NCBI RefSeq assembly: GCF_018860425.1
Contig: NZ_JAHKPI010000015.1
Coordinates: 310,001 to 374,000 of the forward strand
DNA from: Marinobacter sp. F3R08
GTDB taxonomy: Bacteria > Pseudomonadota > Gammaproteobacteria > Pseudomonadales > Oleiphilaceae
Length of the DNA stretch: 64,000 bases
Reading direction: 5' to 3'
Positions 34,613-43,620 of this stretch are shown piece by piece. The notes under the pieces were generated by a model, which was not told the origin of the DNA, made no database searches, and saw only the letters and a list, made by a program, of their open reading frames with translations. The position numbers and the translations under genes were made by a program. How positions within the stretch are numbered: the stretch's first letter is position 1; each line of letters begins with the position of its first letter.

Positions 34613-34624
34613 CGTATACAATAA
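34613..34624. promoter_or_regulatory. CGTATACAATAA operator candidate before the second GntR gene
   Basis: This 12-mer occurs identically at 37956-37967 in front of the allantoinase gene. It resembles a TTGTATAC-type GntR operator and lies 36 bases before the GntR start. Confidence 0.55.
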
Positions 34625-34659
34625 CCGACAGAATTGGATCAGTAGCCGGGGAAAGCGTA

Positions 34660-35412
34660 ATGAGTGGTAGCGGTCAGATGGCGGAATCGACCTCTGGTGA
34701 CCAGAAGCAAGCGTCCGTTTCTGGGGGGAAGAAATCGGGGGATAAAGGCTTGGATGCTATCTATCAGTCTGTCTCTGACGCCATCATTGAGCACAGGCTC
34801 AAGCCCGGAGCCCGTTTGCGGGAGGATGCACTTGCTGATGTTTTTGGTGTCAGTCGCACCGGTATCCGCAAGGTCCTGCAACGGCTGGCACTTGAGCAAC
34901 TGGTTACTCTAACTCCCCGCCGGGGCGCCAGTGTTACCCGTCCTTCGGTGGATGAGGCGAAAGATGTGTTCGAAGCGCGCCTGCTGGTGGAGTGTGCATT
35001 GATGGAAGCGGCGGCGAAACGCATAACTGAAGCTGATGTCGAGGATCTGCGCAACATGGCGAGCCAGGAGCAGAAAGCGCTCCGTAATCGTGAACAGCAG
35101 ACGGCTATCAAACTCTCGGCTGCTTTCCATGCCCGCCTTGCCGAACTGTCCGGCAACCGCACTCTGGCGGGATTTGTCAGCCAGTTATGCTCACGTTCGT
35201 CCCTGATTCTGGCGGTTTACGGTCATTCCGGGCATCTGGGTTGTGAGTCTCACGATCATGAAAACCTGATTGATCTGCTGGCGACCGGAGAGGGTGTCAG
35301 AGCCGGTGAGTTTATGGCGCGACACCTGAAGTCGATTGAGTCGTCGTTGTCGATCTTTGAGGAGCCGGAGGAAACTCCGGATCTGAGGGATATCTTTGCG
35401 CTCAATGACTGA
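34660..35412 (+). CDS. GntR-family (FCD type) regulator of the allantoin genes
   Basis: The 250-residue protein has an N-terminal winged helix-turn-helix (IIEHRLKPGARLREDALADVFGVSRTGIRKVLQRLALEQLVTLTPRRGASV) and a C-terminal FCD domain (DVFEARLLVECALMEAA, HDHENLIDLLATGEG). It borders the allantoin permease and enzymes and shares a 12-bp upstream motif with the allantoinase promoter, so it probably represses that pathway. It is a paralogue of the neighbouring GntR protein. Confidence 0.9.
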   Translation: MSGSGQMAESTSGDQKQASVSGGKKSGDKGLDAIYQSVSDAIIEHRLKPGARLREDALADVFGVSRTGIRKVLQRLALEQLVTLTPRRGASVTRPSVDEAKDVFEARLLVECALMEAAAKRITEADVEDLRNMASQEQKALRNREQQTAIKLSAAFHARLAELSGNRTLAGFVSQLCSRSSLILAVYGHSGHLGCESHDHENLIDLLATGEGVRAGEFMARHLKSIESSLSIFEEPEETPDLRDIFALND

Positions 35413-35426
35413 TCGTTGACGTTGAG

Positions 35427-35452
35427 CGCCCCCACTGGCAAGCGTGGGGGCG
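35427..35452. terminator. Hairpin between convergent GntR and permease genes
   Basis: CGCCCCCAC (35427-35435) and GTGGGGGCG (35444-35452) form a 9-bp GC stem 14 bases after the GntR stop. Confidence 0.6.
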
Positions 35453-35463
35453 TCGAATGGACA

Positions 35464-35500
35464 CGGTGTCAGCGTGGTTTGTCTTTCACTTCTGACACCG
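35464..35500 (-). terminator. Second hairpin after the permease gene
   Basis: CGGTGTCAG (35464-35472) and CTGACACCG (35492-35500) pair perfectly around a 19-nt loop, 6 bases past the permease stop on the minus strand. Confidence 0.5.
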
Positions 35501-35506
35501 CTGTGG

Positions 35507-36877
35507 TCAGTCGCAGAAGCGCTGACAGGCCGGCCAGTATTTCATCAGCAGATAGTAGCTCAGACCGGCGGGAATGAGACTGGCGTACCAGGACACTGCC
35601 GAGAAGCTCAGAGCAACGATAACCCCCAGAACGGTAGCCACCAGCGCTGCGTAGTTTACGCCCCGGTAGGGCCCTTGCGGGTTGTACAGGTGGTTCAGGT
35701 TCAGCTCCCGACCGCGGATCAGGTAATAGTCCACAACCAGTACGGCGAAGATCGGGCCAAGGAATGCCGAGTAGGTCTGCACGAAAATCTGCAGGCCCGC
35801 CGCGGATCCGTCTTTCACCAGTTCCCAGGGGAAGGTGGCGAATGCCAGAAGACCTACAATGATCGTTGCCTTTCGGAAACTCAGCTTGAAGACATCCATC
35901 AGTACGTAGGTTGGCGGCACCACGTTGTTGAGAACGTTAGTGGTAACCTGGGCGAAAGCAATAAACATCAGAGTGGTCATCAGCAGTGGTGTGTTGTCGA
36001 CTGCGTTGGCGAAGACCTGAATCGGGTCGGCAACACCGGTGGCCTCGGAAACCATATAGCCGATCAGGCCCATGAACAGGGTGCATGGCAGGATGGACAT
36101 GGAGTAGATGGTGGTCAGCAGGCCCGGGCCGGTGCCGTGCTTGTGTTCGCGGGCGTAGTCGCTGACGTTCAGGATCATGGTGCTGTAAATACCAAGGAAC
36201 AGCATGGTTGCGCCCCAGAACGGCAGGCCCCAGGAGCCTTCCATCGTCAAAAGGTTGGCCGACAGGGTGTCACCGTAGCGTTGAACCGTGCTGTAGAACA
36301 TGTACACGAGCGACGCGAGAATAAAAGCACTGCCCACGTTCTCCAGCCATTTGATGCCCTGGAAGCCGGTGACTGACAGGGCAATCTGCAGAAACTGGAA
36401 CGCAATAAAGAAGAACACCAGGTTGTCGAAACCGAACAGGGTGGTGGACACCATATTCAGTGCTCCGGCACCAATCCAGCTCTGGAAACCATACCAGACA
36501 ATGGCGGGAACGGCTCGCACGAGGCCGGGCAGGCGGGTGCCGGCGAAGCCGAACGAGCTTCTCGCCTGAACCATGAAGGGGATGCCATACTTGTAGCCGG
36601 CGGCTCCGTTCAGGGCCAGGGCTGTGCCGATGATGAAGCAGCCGATGGCGATGGCGAGAGTAGCCTGTAGAAGGTTCAGGGTGCCAACCACGCTGGAACC
36701 CATGGTAAAGGTGCCAATGGAAACGCAGCCGCCGAACCAGGCCAGCAGATAGGACAGTCGTCCCATGATGCGGGTGTTCTGGGGCGCCAGTGATTCCTCC
36801 CCGAGTGCCTTGGTGTCCACGTCGGATACTTCCTGATAGGAAGCGTGAAATTGGGTCTGTGTTTGAGGGTTGCTCAT
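35507..36877 (-). CDS. NCS1-family permease, probably for allantoin
   Basis: The 456-residue inner-membrane protein has about 12 spans and NCS1 features: WFGGCVSIGTFTMGSSVVGTLNLLQATLAIAIGCFIIG, ARSSFGFAGTRLPGLVRAVPAIVWYGFQSWIGAGAL. NCS1 members import cytosine, purines, hydantoins or allantoin. The allantoin racemase, allantoinase and ureide enzymes beside it point to allantoin. The ATG at 36877 (MSNPQTQ) follows GAGG at 6 bases. The longer reading from 36922 is rejected. Confidence 0.9.
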   Translation of the reverse strand: MSNPQTQTQFHASYQEVSDVDTKALGEESLAPQNTRIMGRLSYLLAWFGGCVSIGTFTMGSSVVGTLNLLQATLAIAIGCFIIGTALALNGAAGYKYGIPFMVQARSSFGFAGTRLPGLVRAVPAIVWYGFQSWIGAGALNMVSTTLFGFDNLVFFFIAFQFLQIALSVTGFQGIKWLENVGSAFILASLVYMFYSTVQRYGDTLSANLLTMEGSWGLPFWGATMLFLGIYSTMILNVSDYAREHKHGTGPGLLTTIYSMSILPCTLFMGLIGYMVSEATGVADPIQVFANAVDNTPLLMTTLMFIAFAQVTTNVLNNVVPPTYVLMDVFKLSFRKATIIVGLLAFATFPWELVKDGSAAGLQIFVQTYSAFLGPIFAVLVVDYYLIRGRELNLNHLYNPQGPYRGVNYAALVATVLGVIVALSFSAVSWYASLIPAGLSYYLLMKYWPACQRFCD

Positions 36878-37001
36878 GCTAGGCCTCGTTGTGCATGCAG
36901 TGTCGTTGCCCACTCCGTACATCAGAGCAGATGTGGATGCCCCGGTGTGAGGGGCTTTATAGTTAGTTCTGCATCAGATCTATTGTTGTGTAGGTCTTGT
37001 T

Positions 37002-37751
37002 TTATTGGGTGTTCAGGTCAGAGAAACTCTCAAAGCGTCCGACAAACTGCTTCGGGCGCGGGAACGCCAGGTCACCGTGTTTGCTGGTGCCCAGGTTCAG
37101 GCCAGCCAGGGCTTCCGATAGCTTTACGGCTGCAGTAACGCCTTCAATGACGGGAAGGCCGACCGCCTCGGTCAGGTAATCCGTGAGATCCGCCATGCCG
37201 CCACAGCCCAGCACGATGGCGCCGATGTTGTCTTCTTCTTTTGCCCTGCGGCACTCCTCCACCAAGCGCTGTACCGCCAGGTCTGCATTGTCTTCCAGGT
37301 CCAGCACCGGTATTTCCGCAGCCCGCACTTTGCGACAGTGATGACGGAATCCGTAACTCTCGAGAAGGTGCTCGGCGATGATGCCGGTGCGCCCGAGCGT
37401 GGTCACGATGGAAAACCGGGTGCTGATCATGGTGGCAACGTGGAATGCTGCTTCCGCTATGCCAAGTACGGGGGCACGTGTGAGTTCACGGGCTGCCAGC
37501 AGGCCCGGGTCACCAAAGCAGGCAACCACGTAGGCGTCGACGGGGTCGTCGCCGCGCTCCCCTGCCAGGACTTCCTCTGCAACACCGACGGCGCTGATGG
37601 CTTCATCGAAATGACTTTCGATGGAAACCGGGCCACTGGCAGGTTGAGTGGCGCTGATGCGGGTGCCCGGAGATGCCACCTTTTCTGCCGCTGTGCCGAT
37701 GGTCTCGGTCATGGAGCGGGTGGTGTTCGGGTTGATGATTCGGATATGCAT
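37002..37751 (-). CDS. hpxA: Asp/Glu-Hyd racemase family, likely allantoin racemase
   Basis: The 249-residue protein has the two catalytic cysteines of the family, Cys78 (VVACFGDPG) and Cys183 (LGCGGMADL), and the MHIRIINPNTTRSMTE opening of hydantoin/allantoin racemases. It would interconvert (R)- and (S)-allantoin so that the stereospecific allantoinase can use both. AGGTG precedes the ATG at 37751. It probably shares a transcript with the permease. Confidence 0.85.
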   Translation of the reverse strand: MHIRIINPNTTRSMTETIGTAAEKVASPGTRISATQPASGPVSIESHFDEAISAVGVAEEVLAGERGDDPVDAYVVACFGDPGLLAARELTRAPVLGIAEAAFHVATMISTRFSIVTTLGRTGIIAEHLLESYGFRHHCRKVRAAEIPVLDLEDNADLAVQRLVEECRRAKEEDNIGAIVLGCGGMADLTDYLTEAVGLPVIEGVTAAVKLSEALAGLNLGTSKHGDLAFPRPKQFVGRFESFSDLNTQ

Positions 37752-37793
37752 GGTGCACCTGTTTGATAATTGTGGTGAACAAAACAATAAGTA

Positions 37794-37807
37794 ATTGTAC
37801 ACAATTT
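37794..37807. promoter_or_regulatory. AATTGTACACAATT-type inverted repeat before the racemase gene
   Basis: AATTGT and ACAATT arms flank a 2-bp centre, 43 bases upstream of the racemase start, and resemble the TTGTATAC motif upstream of the allantoinase. It is probably a GntR operator for the minus-strand genes. Confidence 0.5.
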
Positions 37808-37953
37808 AAAACCAGGTTCAGAGGAACTGCAAGTTTTCAACGCAGAAATACTGGCGTAAAGGTGTCTGTGCAGCAGTTGGGTTTCAAACTTAGGCGGTGT
37901 ATTGGCCTGGCAGCAGCGATTGCGCTTGCATGATTGGTACAAAAAAATATATT

Positions 37954-37967
37954 TTCGTATACAATAA
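37954..37967. promoter_or_regulatory. Operator candidate before the allantoinase gene
   Basis: It contains the 12-mer CGTATACAATAA, also found before the GntR gene at 34613. It lies in an AT-rich segment 67 bases upstream of the allantoinase start. Confidence 0.55.
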
Positions 37968-38033
37968 ATTTTAACTTTGAATCGACTTACCTGCGTAATC
38001 CGCTCCCCCGGATTCTATTGAGGACGCGATGCT

Positions 38034-38972
38034 ATGAGTATGACGCCGGAGTATCCCCGCGACCTGGTTGGCTATGGCCGCGCATTGCCAGAGGTCCGTT
38101 GGCCAGGGCAGGCCCGGGTGGCCGTTCAGTTCGTGCTCAACTATGAAGAGGGTGGTGAGAACTGTGTGTTACACGGAGACAGCCACTCGGAACGTTTCCT
38201 TTCCGAGATCGTTGGGGCCGAGGCTTTTCCAGACCGGCACATGAGCATGGAGTCCATCTACGAATACGGTTCCCGGGCCGGAGTGTGGCGTCTGTTGAGA
38301 GAGTTTGAGCGTCGTGGTCTGCCGTTAACGGTGTTCGGTGTGGCGATGGCTCTCCAGCGTAACCCGGAAGTGGCGCAGGCGTTCAGGGAGCTGGGTCATG
38401 AAGTGGCCTGCCATGGCTGGCGCTGGATCCACTACCAGGATATCCCCGAGGAGATTGAGCGCGAACACATGCAGCGTGCAATCGAGATCTTCCAGACGTT
38501 ATATGGCGAGAAGCCGCTTGGCTGGTACACCGGTCGCGACAGCCCGAACACACGCCGGTTGCTGTTGGATGAGGGCAGCTTCCTCTATGACAGCGACTAT
38601 TACGGTGACGACCTGCCGTTCTGGGTCCGCCAGAATGACTCCAGTGGCGAACCCCACAATCACCTTGTTGTGCCCTATACCCTGGATACCAATGACATGC
38701 GCTTTGCCACTCCGCAAGGATTCAACACCGGAGACCACTTCTTCGAGTATCTGCGGGATGCCTTTGATGTGCTGTATGAAGAAGGCAAGGATACGCCTAA
38801 GATGCTCTCTGTCGGATTGCACTGCAGGCTGATTGGTCGTCCTGGGCGTTTCAGGGGATTGCAGCGCTTTCTTGATCATATCGAATCCCGCGATCGTGTC
38901 TGGGTGACACGGCGTGTGGATATTGCCCAGCACTGGGCCAGTCACCATCCTTTTGATTCCGGAGCACTCTGA
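38034..38972 (+). CDS. puuE: Allantoinase of the PuuE (polysaccharide deacetylase-like) type
   Basis: The 312-residue protein opens with YPRDLVGYGRALPEVRWPGQARVAVQFVLNYEEGGENCVLHGD, typical of PuuE allantoinases, and has the deacetylase-fold segments HEVACHGWRWIHYQ and GWYTGRDSPNTRRLL. It hydrolyses (S)-allantoin to allantoate in the cytoplasm without the metal site of AllB-type enzymes. It is the first gene of a three-gene operon and overlaps allE by 1 base. Confidence 0.93.
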   Translation: MSMTPEYPRDLVGYGRALPEVRWPGQARVAVQFVLNYEEGGENCVLHGDSHSERFLSEIVGAEAFPDRHMSMESIYEYGSRAGVWRLLREFERRGLPLTVFGVAMALQRNPEVAQAFRELGHEVACHGWRWIHYQDIPEEIEREHMQRAIEIFQTLYGEKPLGWYTGRDSPNTRRLLLDEGSFLYDSDYYGDDLPFWVRQNDSSGEPHNHLVVPYTLDTNDMRFATPQGFNTGDHFFEYLRDAFDVLYEEGKDTPKMLSVGLHCRLIGRPGRFRGLQRFLDHIESRDRVWVTRRVDIAQHWASHHPFDSGAL

Positions 38973-39820
38973 TGACCAACAGGCAAACGCATTCTCCTTA
39001 CTACGCGCCAACCGGCGGGCATCCGCCTCAGACGCAGCTGTTGACCGACCGCGCCGTGTTCACCGAGGCCTACGCAGTGATTCCCAAGGGCGTGATGCGG
39101 GACATTGTTGTGAGCCATCTGCCGTTCTGGGACAAGACCCGCCTTTGGGTTCTGTCGCGTCCGTTGTCGGGATTTTCGGAAACCTTTTCCCAATACATCA
39201 TGGAAGTGGCGCCAGGTGGTGGAAGTGAACGTCCGGAAATCGATCCGGGTGCCGAGGGTGTGCTGTTTGTCGTGGAGGGTGAGCTGACCCTGACCCTGGC
39301 CGGAAAGACCTACGACATGACGCCAGGCGGATACGCCTTCATTCCGCCGGGCAGTGACTGGCAGGTGCGTAATACATCCGCTTCAGAGGTGCGCTTCCAC
39401 TGGATCCGTAAGGCCTATGAGGTCGTCGATGGGGTTGATCTGCCAGAGCCATTCGTGACTAACGAAGCGGATGTCGAGCCTATCGAAATGCCGGATACCA
39501 ACGGTTGCTGGGCAACAACCCGCTTTGTGGATCAAAGCGATATGCGCCATGACATGCACGTGAATATCGTGACCTTCCAGCCGGGCGGCGTTATTCCCTT
39601 TGCGGAAACCCATGTGATGGAGCATGGCCTGTATGTTCTGGAGGGCAAGGCCGTGTACCTGCTTAACAAGGACTGGGTAGAGGTGGAAGCCGGTGATTAC
39701 ATGTGGCTTCGCGCTTTCTGCCCTCAGGCTTGTTACGCCGGTGGCCCGGGACGCTTTCGCTACCTGTTGTACAAAGACGTGAACCGCCATATGAAACTTA
39801 ATGGCTTTGGTAGCCGCTGA
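38972..39820 (+). CDS. allE: (S)-ureidoglycine aminohydrolase
   Basis: The 282-residue bicupin starts with a family-typical YYAPTGGHPPQTQLLTDRAVFTEAYAVIPKGVMRDIVVS. The cupin motifs are PEIDPGAEGVLFVVEGELTL and GGVIPFAETHVMEHGLYVLEG, the second with the Glu/His metal ligands. It releases ammonia from ureidoglycine to give (S)-ureidoglycolate. The enzyme that makes ureidoglycine (AllC) is not in the window. Confidence 0.93.
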   Translation: MTNRQTHSPYYAPTGGHPPQTQLLTDRAVFTEAYAVIPKGVMRDIVVSHLPFWDKTRLWVLSRPLSGFSETFSQYIMEVAPGGGSERPEIDPGAEGVLFVVEGELTLTLAGKTYDMTPGGYAFIPPGSDWQVRNTSASEVRFHWIRKAYEVVDGVDLPEPFVTNEADVEPIEMPDTNGCWATTRFVDQSDMRHDMHVNIVTFQPGGVIPFAETHVMEHGLYVLEGKAVYLLNKDWVEVEAGDYMWLRAFCPQACYAGGPGRFRYLLYKDVNRHMKLNGFGSR

Positions 39821-39841
39821 GTCCGTCTGAGGAAAATAAAT

Positions 39842-40333
39842 ATGCTGAAGCTGACTGCCCAGCCCCTGACCCCTGAGGCTTTTGAGCCTTTTGGGGACGT
39901 AATCGACAGCCGGAGCGCTGATAACTCATTCCCGATCAATGGCGGAAGGACGCGACGCTGCCATGACCTGGCGGATGTTGAGATTCTGGGTGAGGGTGGC
40001 CGAGCCCTGATCAGCATCTTTGTCAGCCAGCCAATCCGGGTACCCCTGGCCGTGGCCTGCATGGAGCGCCATCCACTGGGGAGCCAGGCTTTTATCCCGA
40101 TGCACGGCGAGCGTTTTCTGATTGTTGTGGCTCCCCCCGGAGATGTCATCGATCCGCAAAGCGTGCGGTCATTCATCACCGATGGTCATCAGGGTATCAA
40201 CTACCGGGCAGGCACCTGGCATGCGGTGCATTCGGTGCTGGATCAAGAGGGAGAGTTTCTGGTGGTAGATCGTGGCGGGCCAGGGCACAACTGCGATGAG
40301 CACCCCGTAGAGGTGCTCATCAGCATCGACTGA
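39842..40333 (+). CDS. allA: Ureidoglycolate lyase
   Basis: The 163-residue protein matches AllA throughout: LTAQPLTPEAFEPFGDVIDS, HPLGSQAFIPMHGERFLIVVAPPGD, GINYRAGTWHAVHSVLD and FLVVDRGGPGHNC. It cleaves ureidoglycolate to glyoxylate and urea, the last step of the ureide path. Its stop abuts the stop of the convergent acyl-CoA synthetase gene with no gap. Confidence 0.93.
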   Translation: MLKLTAQPLTPEAFEPFGDVIDSRSADNSFPINGGRTRRCHDLADVEILGEGGRALISIFVSQPIRVPLAVACMERHPLGSQAFIPMHGERFLIVVAPPGDVIDPQSVRSFITDGHQGINYRAGTWHAVHSVLDQEGEFLVVDRGGPGHNCDEHPVEVLISID

Positions 40334-42022
40334 TTATTGCTTCAGCCCCATCTCCTCAATGGAGATTTCCCGCATCTTGAATTTCTGGATTTTCCCGGTG
40401 ACGGTCATCGGGAACTCATCCACGAACTTGTAGTTCTTCGGGATCTTGAAGTGGGCGATCTTGCCTTTGCAGAACGCCTGCAGATCCTCTGCCGTAACCG
40501 GCGCCGCATCGGGTGCCAGTTTGACCCAGGCGATCAGTTCTTCACCGTATCTGTCATCGGGGATTCCGGTTACCTGTACTTCCTCGATGGCCGGATGGGT
40601 GTAGAGGAACTCTTCAATCTCTTTCGGGTAAATGTTCTCCCCGCCGCGGATCACCATGTCCTTGATGCGGCCAACAATCTGAACGTAGCCGTCTTCGTCC
40701 ATGGTGGCCAGGTCGCCGGTGTGCATCCAGCCGGCACTGTCGATGGCTTCTCGGGTTTTCTCTTCATTGTTCCAGTACTTGAGCATGACGCTATAGCCGC
40801 GGGTGCACAGTTCGCCGATCTCGCCACGCGGAACCACATTGCCCGTGCCCGGATCGACAATCTTTGTTTCCAGATGGGGTTGGGTGCGACCCACGGTGGT
40901 GACCTGCTTCTCGAACGGGTCGAGGGAGCTGGTCTGGGTGGAGACCGGGCTGGTTTCGGTCATGCCGTAGGCAATCTGAACCTCTTTCATATTCATTTTG
41001 CCATTGACCTTTTTCATTACCTCCGCGGGACAGATGGAGCCAGCCATAATGCCGGTGCGCAGGGTGGATAGGTCGTAGGTTTCGAAGTCCGGATCAGCCA
41101 GTTCGGCGATGAACATGGTAGGCACGCCGTAGAGTGCAGTGGCCTTTTCCTGATGCACGGCCTGGAGCACGGATTTCGGTTCGAAGCCTTCATCCGGATA
41201 GATCATGGTAGAGCCATGGGTGATGCAGCCCAGGTTGCCCATGACCATGCCGAAGCAGTGGTACAGCGGGACGGGGATAACCAGGCGGTCCTTTTCGGTG
41301 AACAGCTGGCTTTCGGCCACAAAATACCCGTTGTTGAGGATGTTGTGGTGAGTGAGGGTAGCGCCCTTCGGATTACCGGTGGTGCCGGAGGTAAACTGGA
41401 TGTTGATGGGGTCATCAAACTGCAGCTCGCCCTGACGCTTTTCCAGATCCGCTTCGGACACATCGCTGGCGAAGCCGACGAACTCTTTCCAGGTCCACAT
41501 ACCGTCGTGTTTGTCTTCGTGCACGTTGATAACGGCACGCAGGTCCGGCACATGGTCGGCTTTGAGCTTGCCCGGGGCGCTGCGCTTCAGCTCGGGGGCG
41601 AGCTCGTAGATCATCTCGCGGTAGTTGGAGGCCTTGAAGCTGTCCGCCGTTACCAGCACGGTGATGCCGGCCAGGTTCAGCGCGTACTGAAGTTCGTGTA
41701 CACCGTAGGCCGGGTTGATGTTGACGAGGATAGCGCCGACTTTTGCAGTAGCGAACTGGGTAACAGTCCACTCATAGCGGTTGGGGGACCAGATGCCTAC
41801 CCGGTCGCCGCGCTTGACGCCGATGGCCATGAAGGCACGGGCGGCTTCATCAACCTTTTCAACGAATTCCCTGTAGGTCCAGCGAATGTCCTGGTGCAGA
41901 CACACCAGGGCTTCGGTGTCGGGGTATTTTTCTGCGGTGCGGTCGAGCATATCGCCGATGGTCATGCCCAACAGGGGCACTTCGGCGGTTCCGCTGGTAT
42001 AGCTTGGTAGAGTCTTGCTCAT
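40334..42022 (-). CDS. AMP-forming acyl-CoA synthetase of the liu operon
   Basis: The 562-residue ANL enzyme has the phosphate loop [41 protein letters not shown] and [25 protein letters not shown], and the catalytic lysine in [12 protein letters not shown]. As the last gene of the liu run it likely activates a short or branched acid such as isovalerate or acetoacetate. It is more like FadD-type acyl-CoA ligases than the synthetase at 1126. Confidence 0.88.
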   Translation of the reverse strand: MSKTLPSYTSGTAEVPLLGMTIGDMLDRTAEKYPDTEALVCLHQDIRWTYREFVEKVDEAARAFMAIGVKRGDRVGIWSPNRYEWTVTQFATAKVGAILVNINPAYGVHELQYALNLAGITVLVTADSFKASNYREMIYELAPELKRSAPGKLKADHVPDLRAVINVHEDKHDGMWTWKEFVGFASDVSEADLEKRQGELQFDDPINIQFTSGTTGNPKGATLTHHNILNNGYFVAESQLFTEKDRLVIPVPLYHCFGMVMGNLGCITHGSTMIYPDEGFEPKSVLQAVHQEKATALYGVPTMFIAELADPDFETYDLSTLRTGIMAGSICPAEVMKKVNGKMNMKEVQIAYGMTETSPVSTQTSSLDPFEKQVTTVGRTQPHLETKIVDPGTGNVVPRGEIGELCTRGYSVMLKYWNNEEKTREAIDSAGWMHTGDLATMDEDGYVQIVGRIKDMVIRGGENIYPKEIEEFLYTHPAIEEVQVTGIPDDRYGEELIAWVKLAPDAAPVTAEDLQAFCKGKIAHFKIPKNYKFVDEFPMTVTGKIQKFKMREISIEEMGLKQ

Positions 42023-42075
42023 TTCTCTGCCTCCATTGTTTTTGTATTCGAGGGCGAGCAGGGTTGTTTGGCCTG

Positions 42076-42651
42076 CTAGCGACTCTGGCTGTGATACTCG
42101 GGGTTAGGTTGCATATCGCTGGCAATCGCCACGCGATTGGACATGTTGTAGAAACCAACCAGGTTGCTCAGATCCCAGATGCCGCGGTCGCTGAGCCCGG
42201 CATCCCGCAGGGCCTGGATGTCGTCTTCGGTGACGGTGGCCGGTGAACGGGTCAGATGCGATGCAAAATCCAGCATGGCCCGCTGGCGCTGGTCGAGTCT
42301 GGCGCTGCGGTAGTTCATCACCATGTGTTCTCCCAGCTGGGGGTCGCCGCTCAGTACACGCACGGCGGCACCGTGGGCGACCAGGCAGTAGAAGCATTTG
42401 TTTTCCGAGGAGACCACCACGGCTACCATTTCCCGCTCCAGTTTGGAGAGTTCCCCTTCGCCGAGCATGAGCTCGTTGTAGAGGCGGGTGAAGCCTTCCA
42501 GTTGTTTGAGGTTCTGGCTGTAGGCGGTGAGTACGTTCGGGATCATGCCGAGTTTTTCCTGGCAGATCCGGAAGTACTTCTGAGTGTCTTCCGGCATGTC
42601 TTTGATCTCCGGGATGGGGAGATCCAGGGCCACTACATTTTTATTGTTCAT
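42076..42651 (-). CDS. AhpD-like peroxidase-related protein
   Basis: The 191-residue protein has the carboxymuconolactone decarboxylase/AhpD fold and the redox motif EnxCxxCxxxH ([24 protein letters not shown]). It is probably a cytoplasmic thiol peroxidase or disulfide reductase. The ATG at 42651 ([12 protein letters not shown]) is preferred over the 20-residue upstream extension. Its presence between liuE and the synthetase gene suggests protection against peroxide from acyl-CoA oxidation, but this is conjecture. Confidence 0.85.
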   Translation of the reverse strand: MNNKNVVALDLPIPEIKDMPEDTQKYFRICQEKLGMIPNVLTAYSQNLKQLEGFTRLYNELMLGEGELSKLEREMVAVVVSSENKCFYCLVAHGAAVRVLSGDPQLGEHMVMNYRSARLDQRQRAMLDFASHLTRSPATVTEDDIQALRDAGLSDRGIWDLSNLVGFYNMSNRVAIASDMQPNPEYHSQSR

Positions 42652-42681
42652 TCTTGGTTTCCAGTCTTCTTGTTTGGTGCT

Positions 42682-42706
42682 TTGGCGGACGGGTCCCGCC
42701 CGCCAA
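42682..42706 (-). repeat. GC-rich hairpin in the liuE-AhpD gap
   Basis: TTGGCGGACGGG (42682-42693) and CCCGCCCGCCAA (42695-42706) pair over 12 bp with one mismatch. It lies 6 bases past the liuE stop and could be a REP-like mRNA-protecting hairpin. Confidence 0.5.
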
Positions 42707-42711
42707 TTCAA

Positions 42712-43620
42712 TTATTGGCAGTTTCCGCCCAATGCCTGGCCTACTTTTGATCCGTTGTGACGGTTCAGCTGGCCGCTGATCCAGTCGCCGGTCGCGACAA
42801 GTTTATTCAGATCAACCCCGGTTTCTATGCCCAGACCGTTCAGCAGGTATAGCACGTCTTCGGTGGCGACGTTGCCCGAGGCGCCCTTGGCGTAGGGGCA
42901 GCCACCGAGGCCGGCGACGGATGCGTCGATCACACTGACACCTTCTTCAAGCACCGCGTAGAGGTTAGCCAATGCCTGGCCGTAGGTGTCGTGGAAATGC
43001 GCAGCCAAAAGTTCCATCGGCACATGGGCGGCGACGGCTTCGATCATGCGCTTGGCTTTGATCGGCGTGCCGACGCCGATGGTGTCGCCCAGGGAGATCT
43101 CGTGGCAGCCCATGTCGTACAGGGCCCTGGCCACGTGAGCTACCTGCTCGGGGGCGATGTCACCTTCGTAGGGACAGCCCATGACGGTGGAGACATAGCC
43201 GCGCACGGGAATGCCGTGCTTGCGGGCTTCTTCGACCACCGGAGCAAAGCGTTCCAGGCTTTCGGCAATGGTGCAGTTGATGTTCTTTTTGCTGAAGGAT
43301 TCGGACGCCGCGCCGAACACCGCAACCTCGTCGACCTTCGCAGCCAGGGCACCTTCAAACCCTCTCAGGTTCGGGGTGAGGGCAGAGTAGCGAACGCCCG
43401 CCTTGCGGTTAATGCCAGCCATGACTTCGGCGGCGTCACCCATCTGTGGCACCCATTTCGGGGACACAAAGCTGGCGGCCTCGATGTGGCTCAGGCCGCT
43501 GTCGGCCAGACGGTCGATCAGCCCGGTCTTTATGGCGGTGGGGATGACGGCGCCCGGCTCGTTCTGGAGCCCGTCCCGGGGGCTCATCTCAACCAGGCGA
43601 ACCTGTTTTGGAAAGGCCAT
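42712..43620 (-). CDS. liuE: Hydroxymethylglutaryl-CoA lyase
   Basis: The 302-residue TIM-barrel enzyme has the N-terminal [13 protein letters not shown] with catalytic Arg and Asp, and the family Cys loop [21 protein letters not shown]. It splits HMG-CoA to acetoacetate and acetyl-CoA, the final step of leucine breakdown. The ATG at 43620 overlaps the liuD stop (TGATG). The TTG at 43623 is not needed. Confidence 0.95.
   Translation of the reverse strand: MAFPKQVRLVEMSPRDGLQNEPGAVIPTAIKTGLIDRLADSGLSHIEAASFVSPKWVPQMGDAAEVMAGINRKAGVRYSALTPNLRGFEGALAAKVDEVAVFGAASESFSKKNINCTIAESLERFAPVVEEARKHGIPVRGYVSTVMGCPYEGDIAPEQVAHVARALYDMGCHEISLGDTIGVGTPIKAKRMIEAVAAHVPMELLAAHFHDTYGQALANLYAVLEEGVSVIDASVAGLGGCPYAKGASGNVATEDVLYLLNGLGIETGVDLNKLVATGDWISGQLNRHNGSKVGQALGGNCQ

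Noticed and set aside
36885..36915. Sigma54-like GGGCAA...CTGCA on the minus strand before the NCS1 permease gene
   Set aside because: It has three mismatches in the core, and the predicted transcript start would leave almost no leader before the ribosome site.
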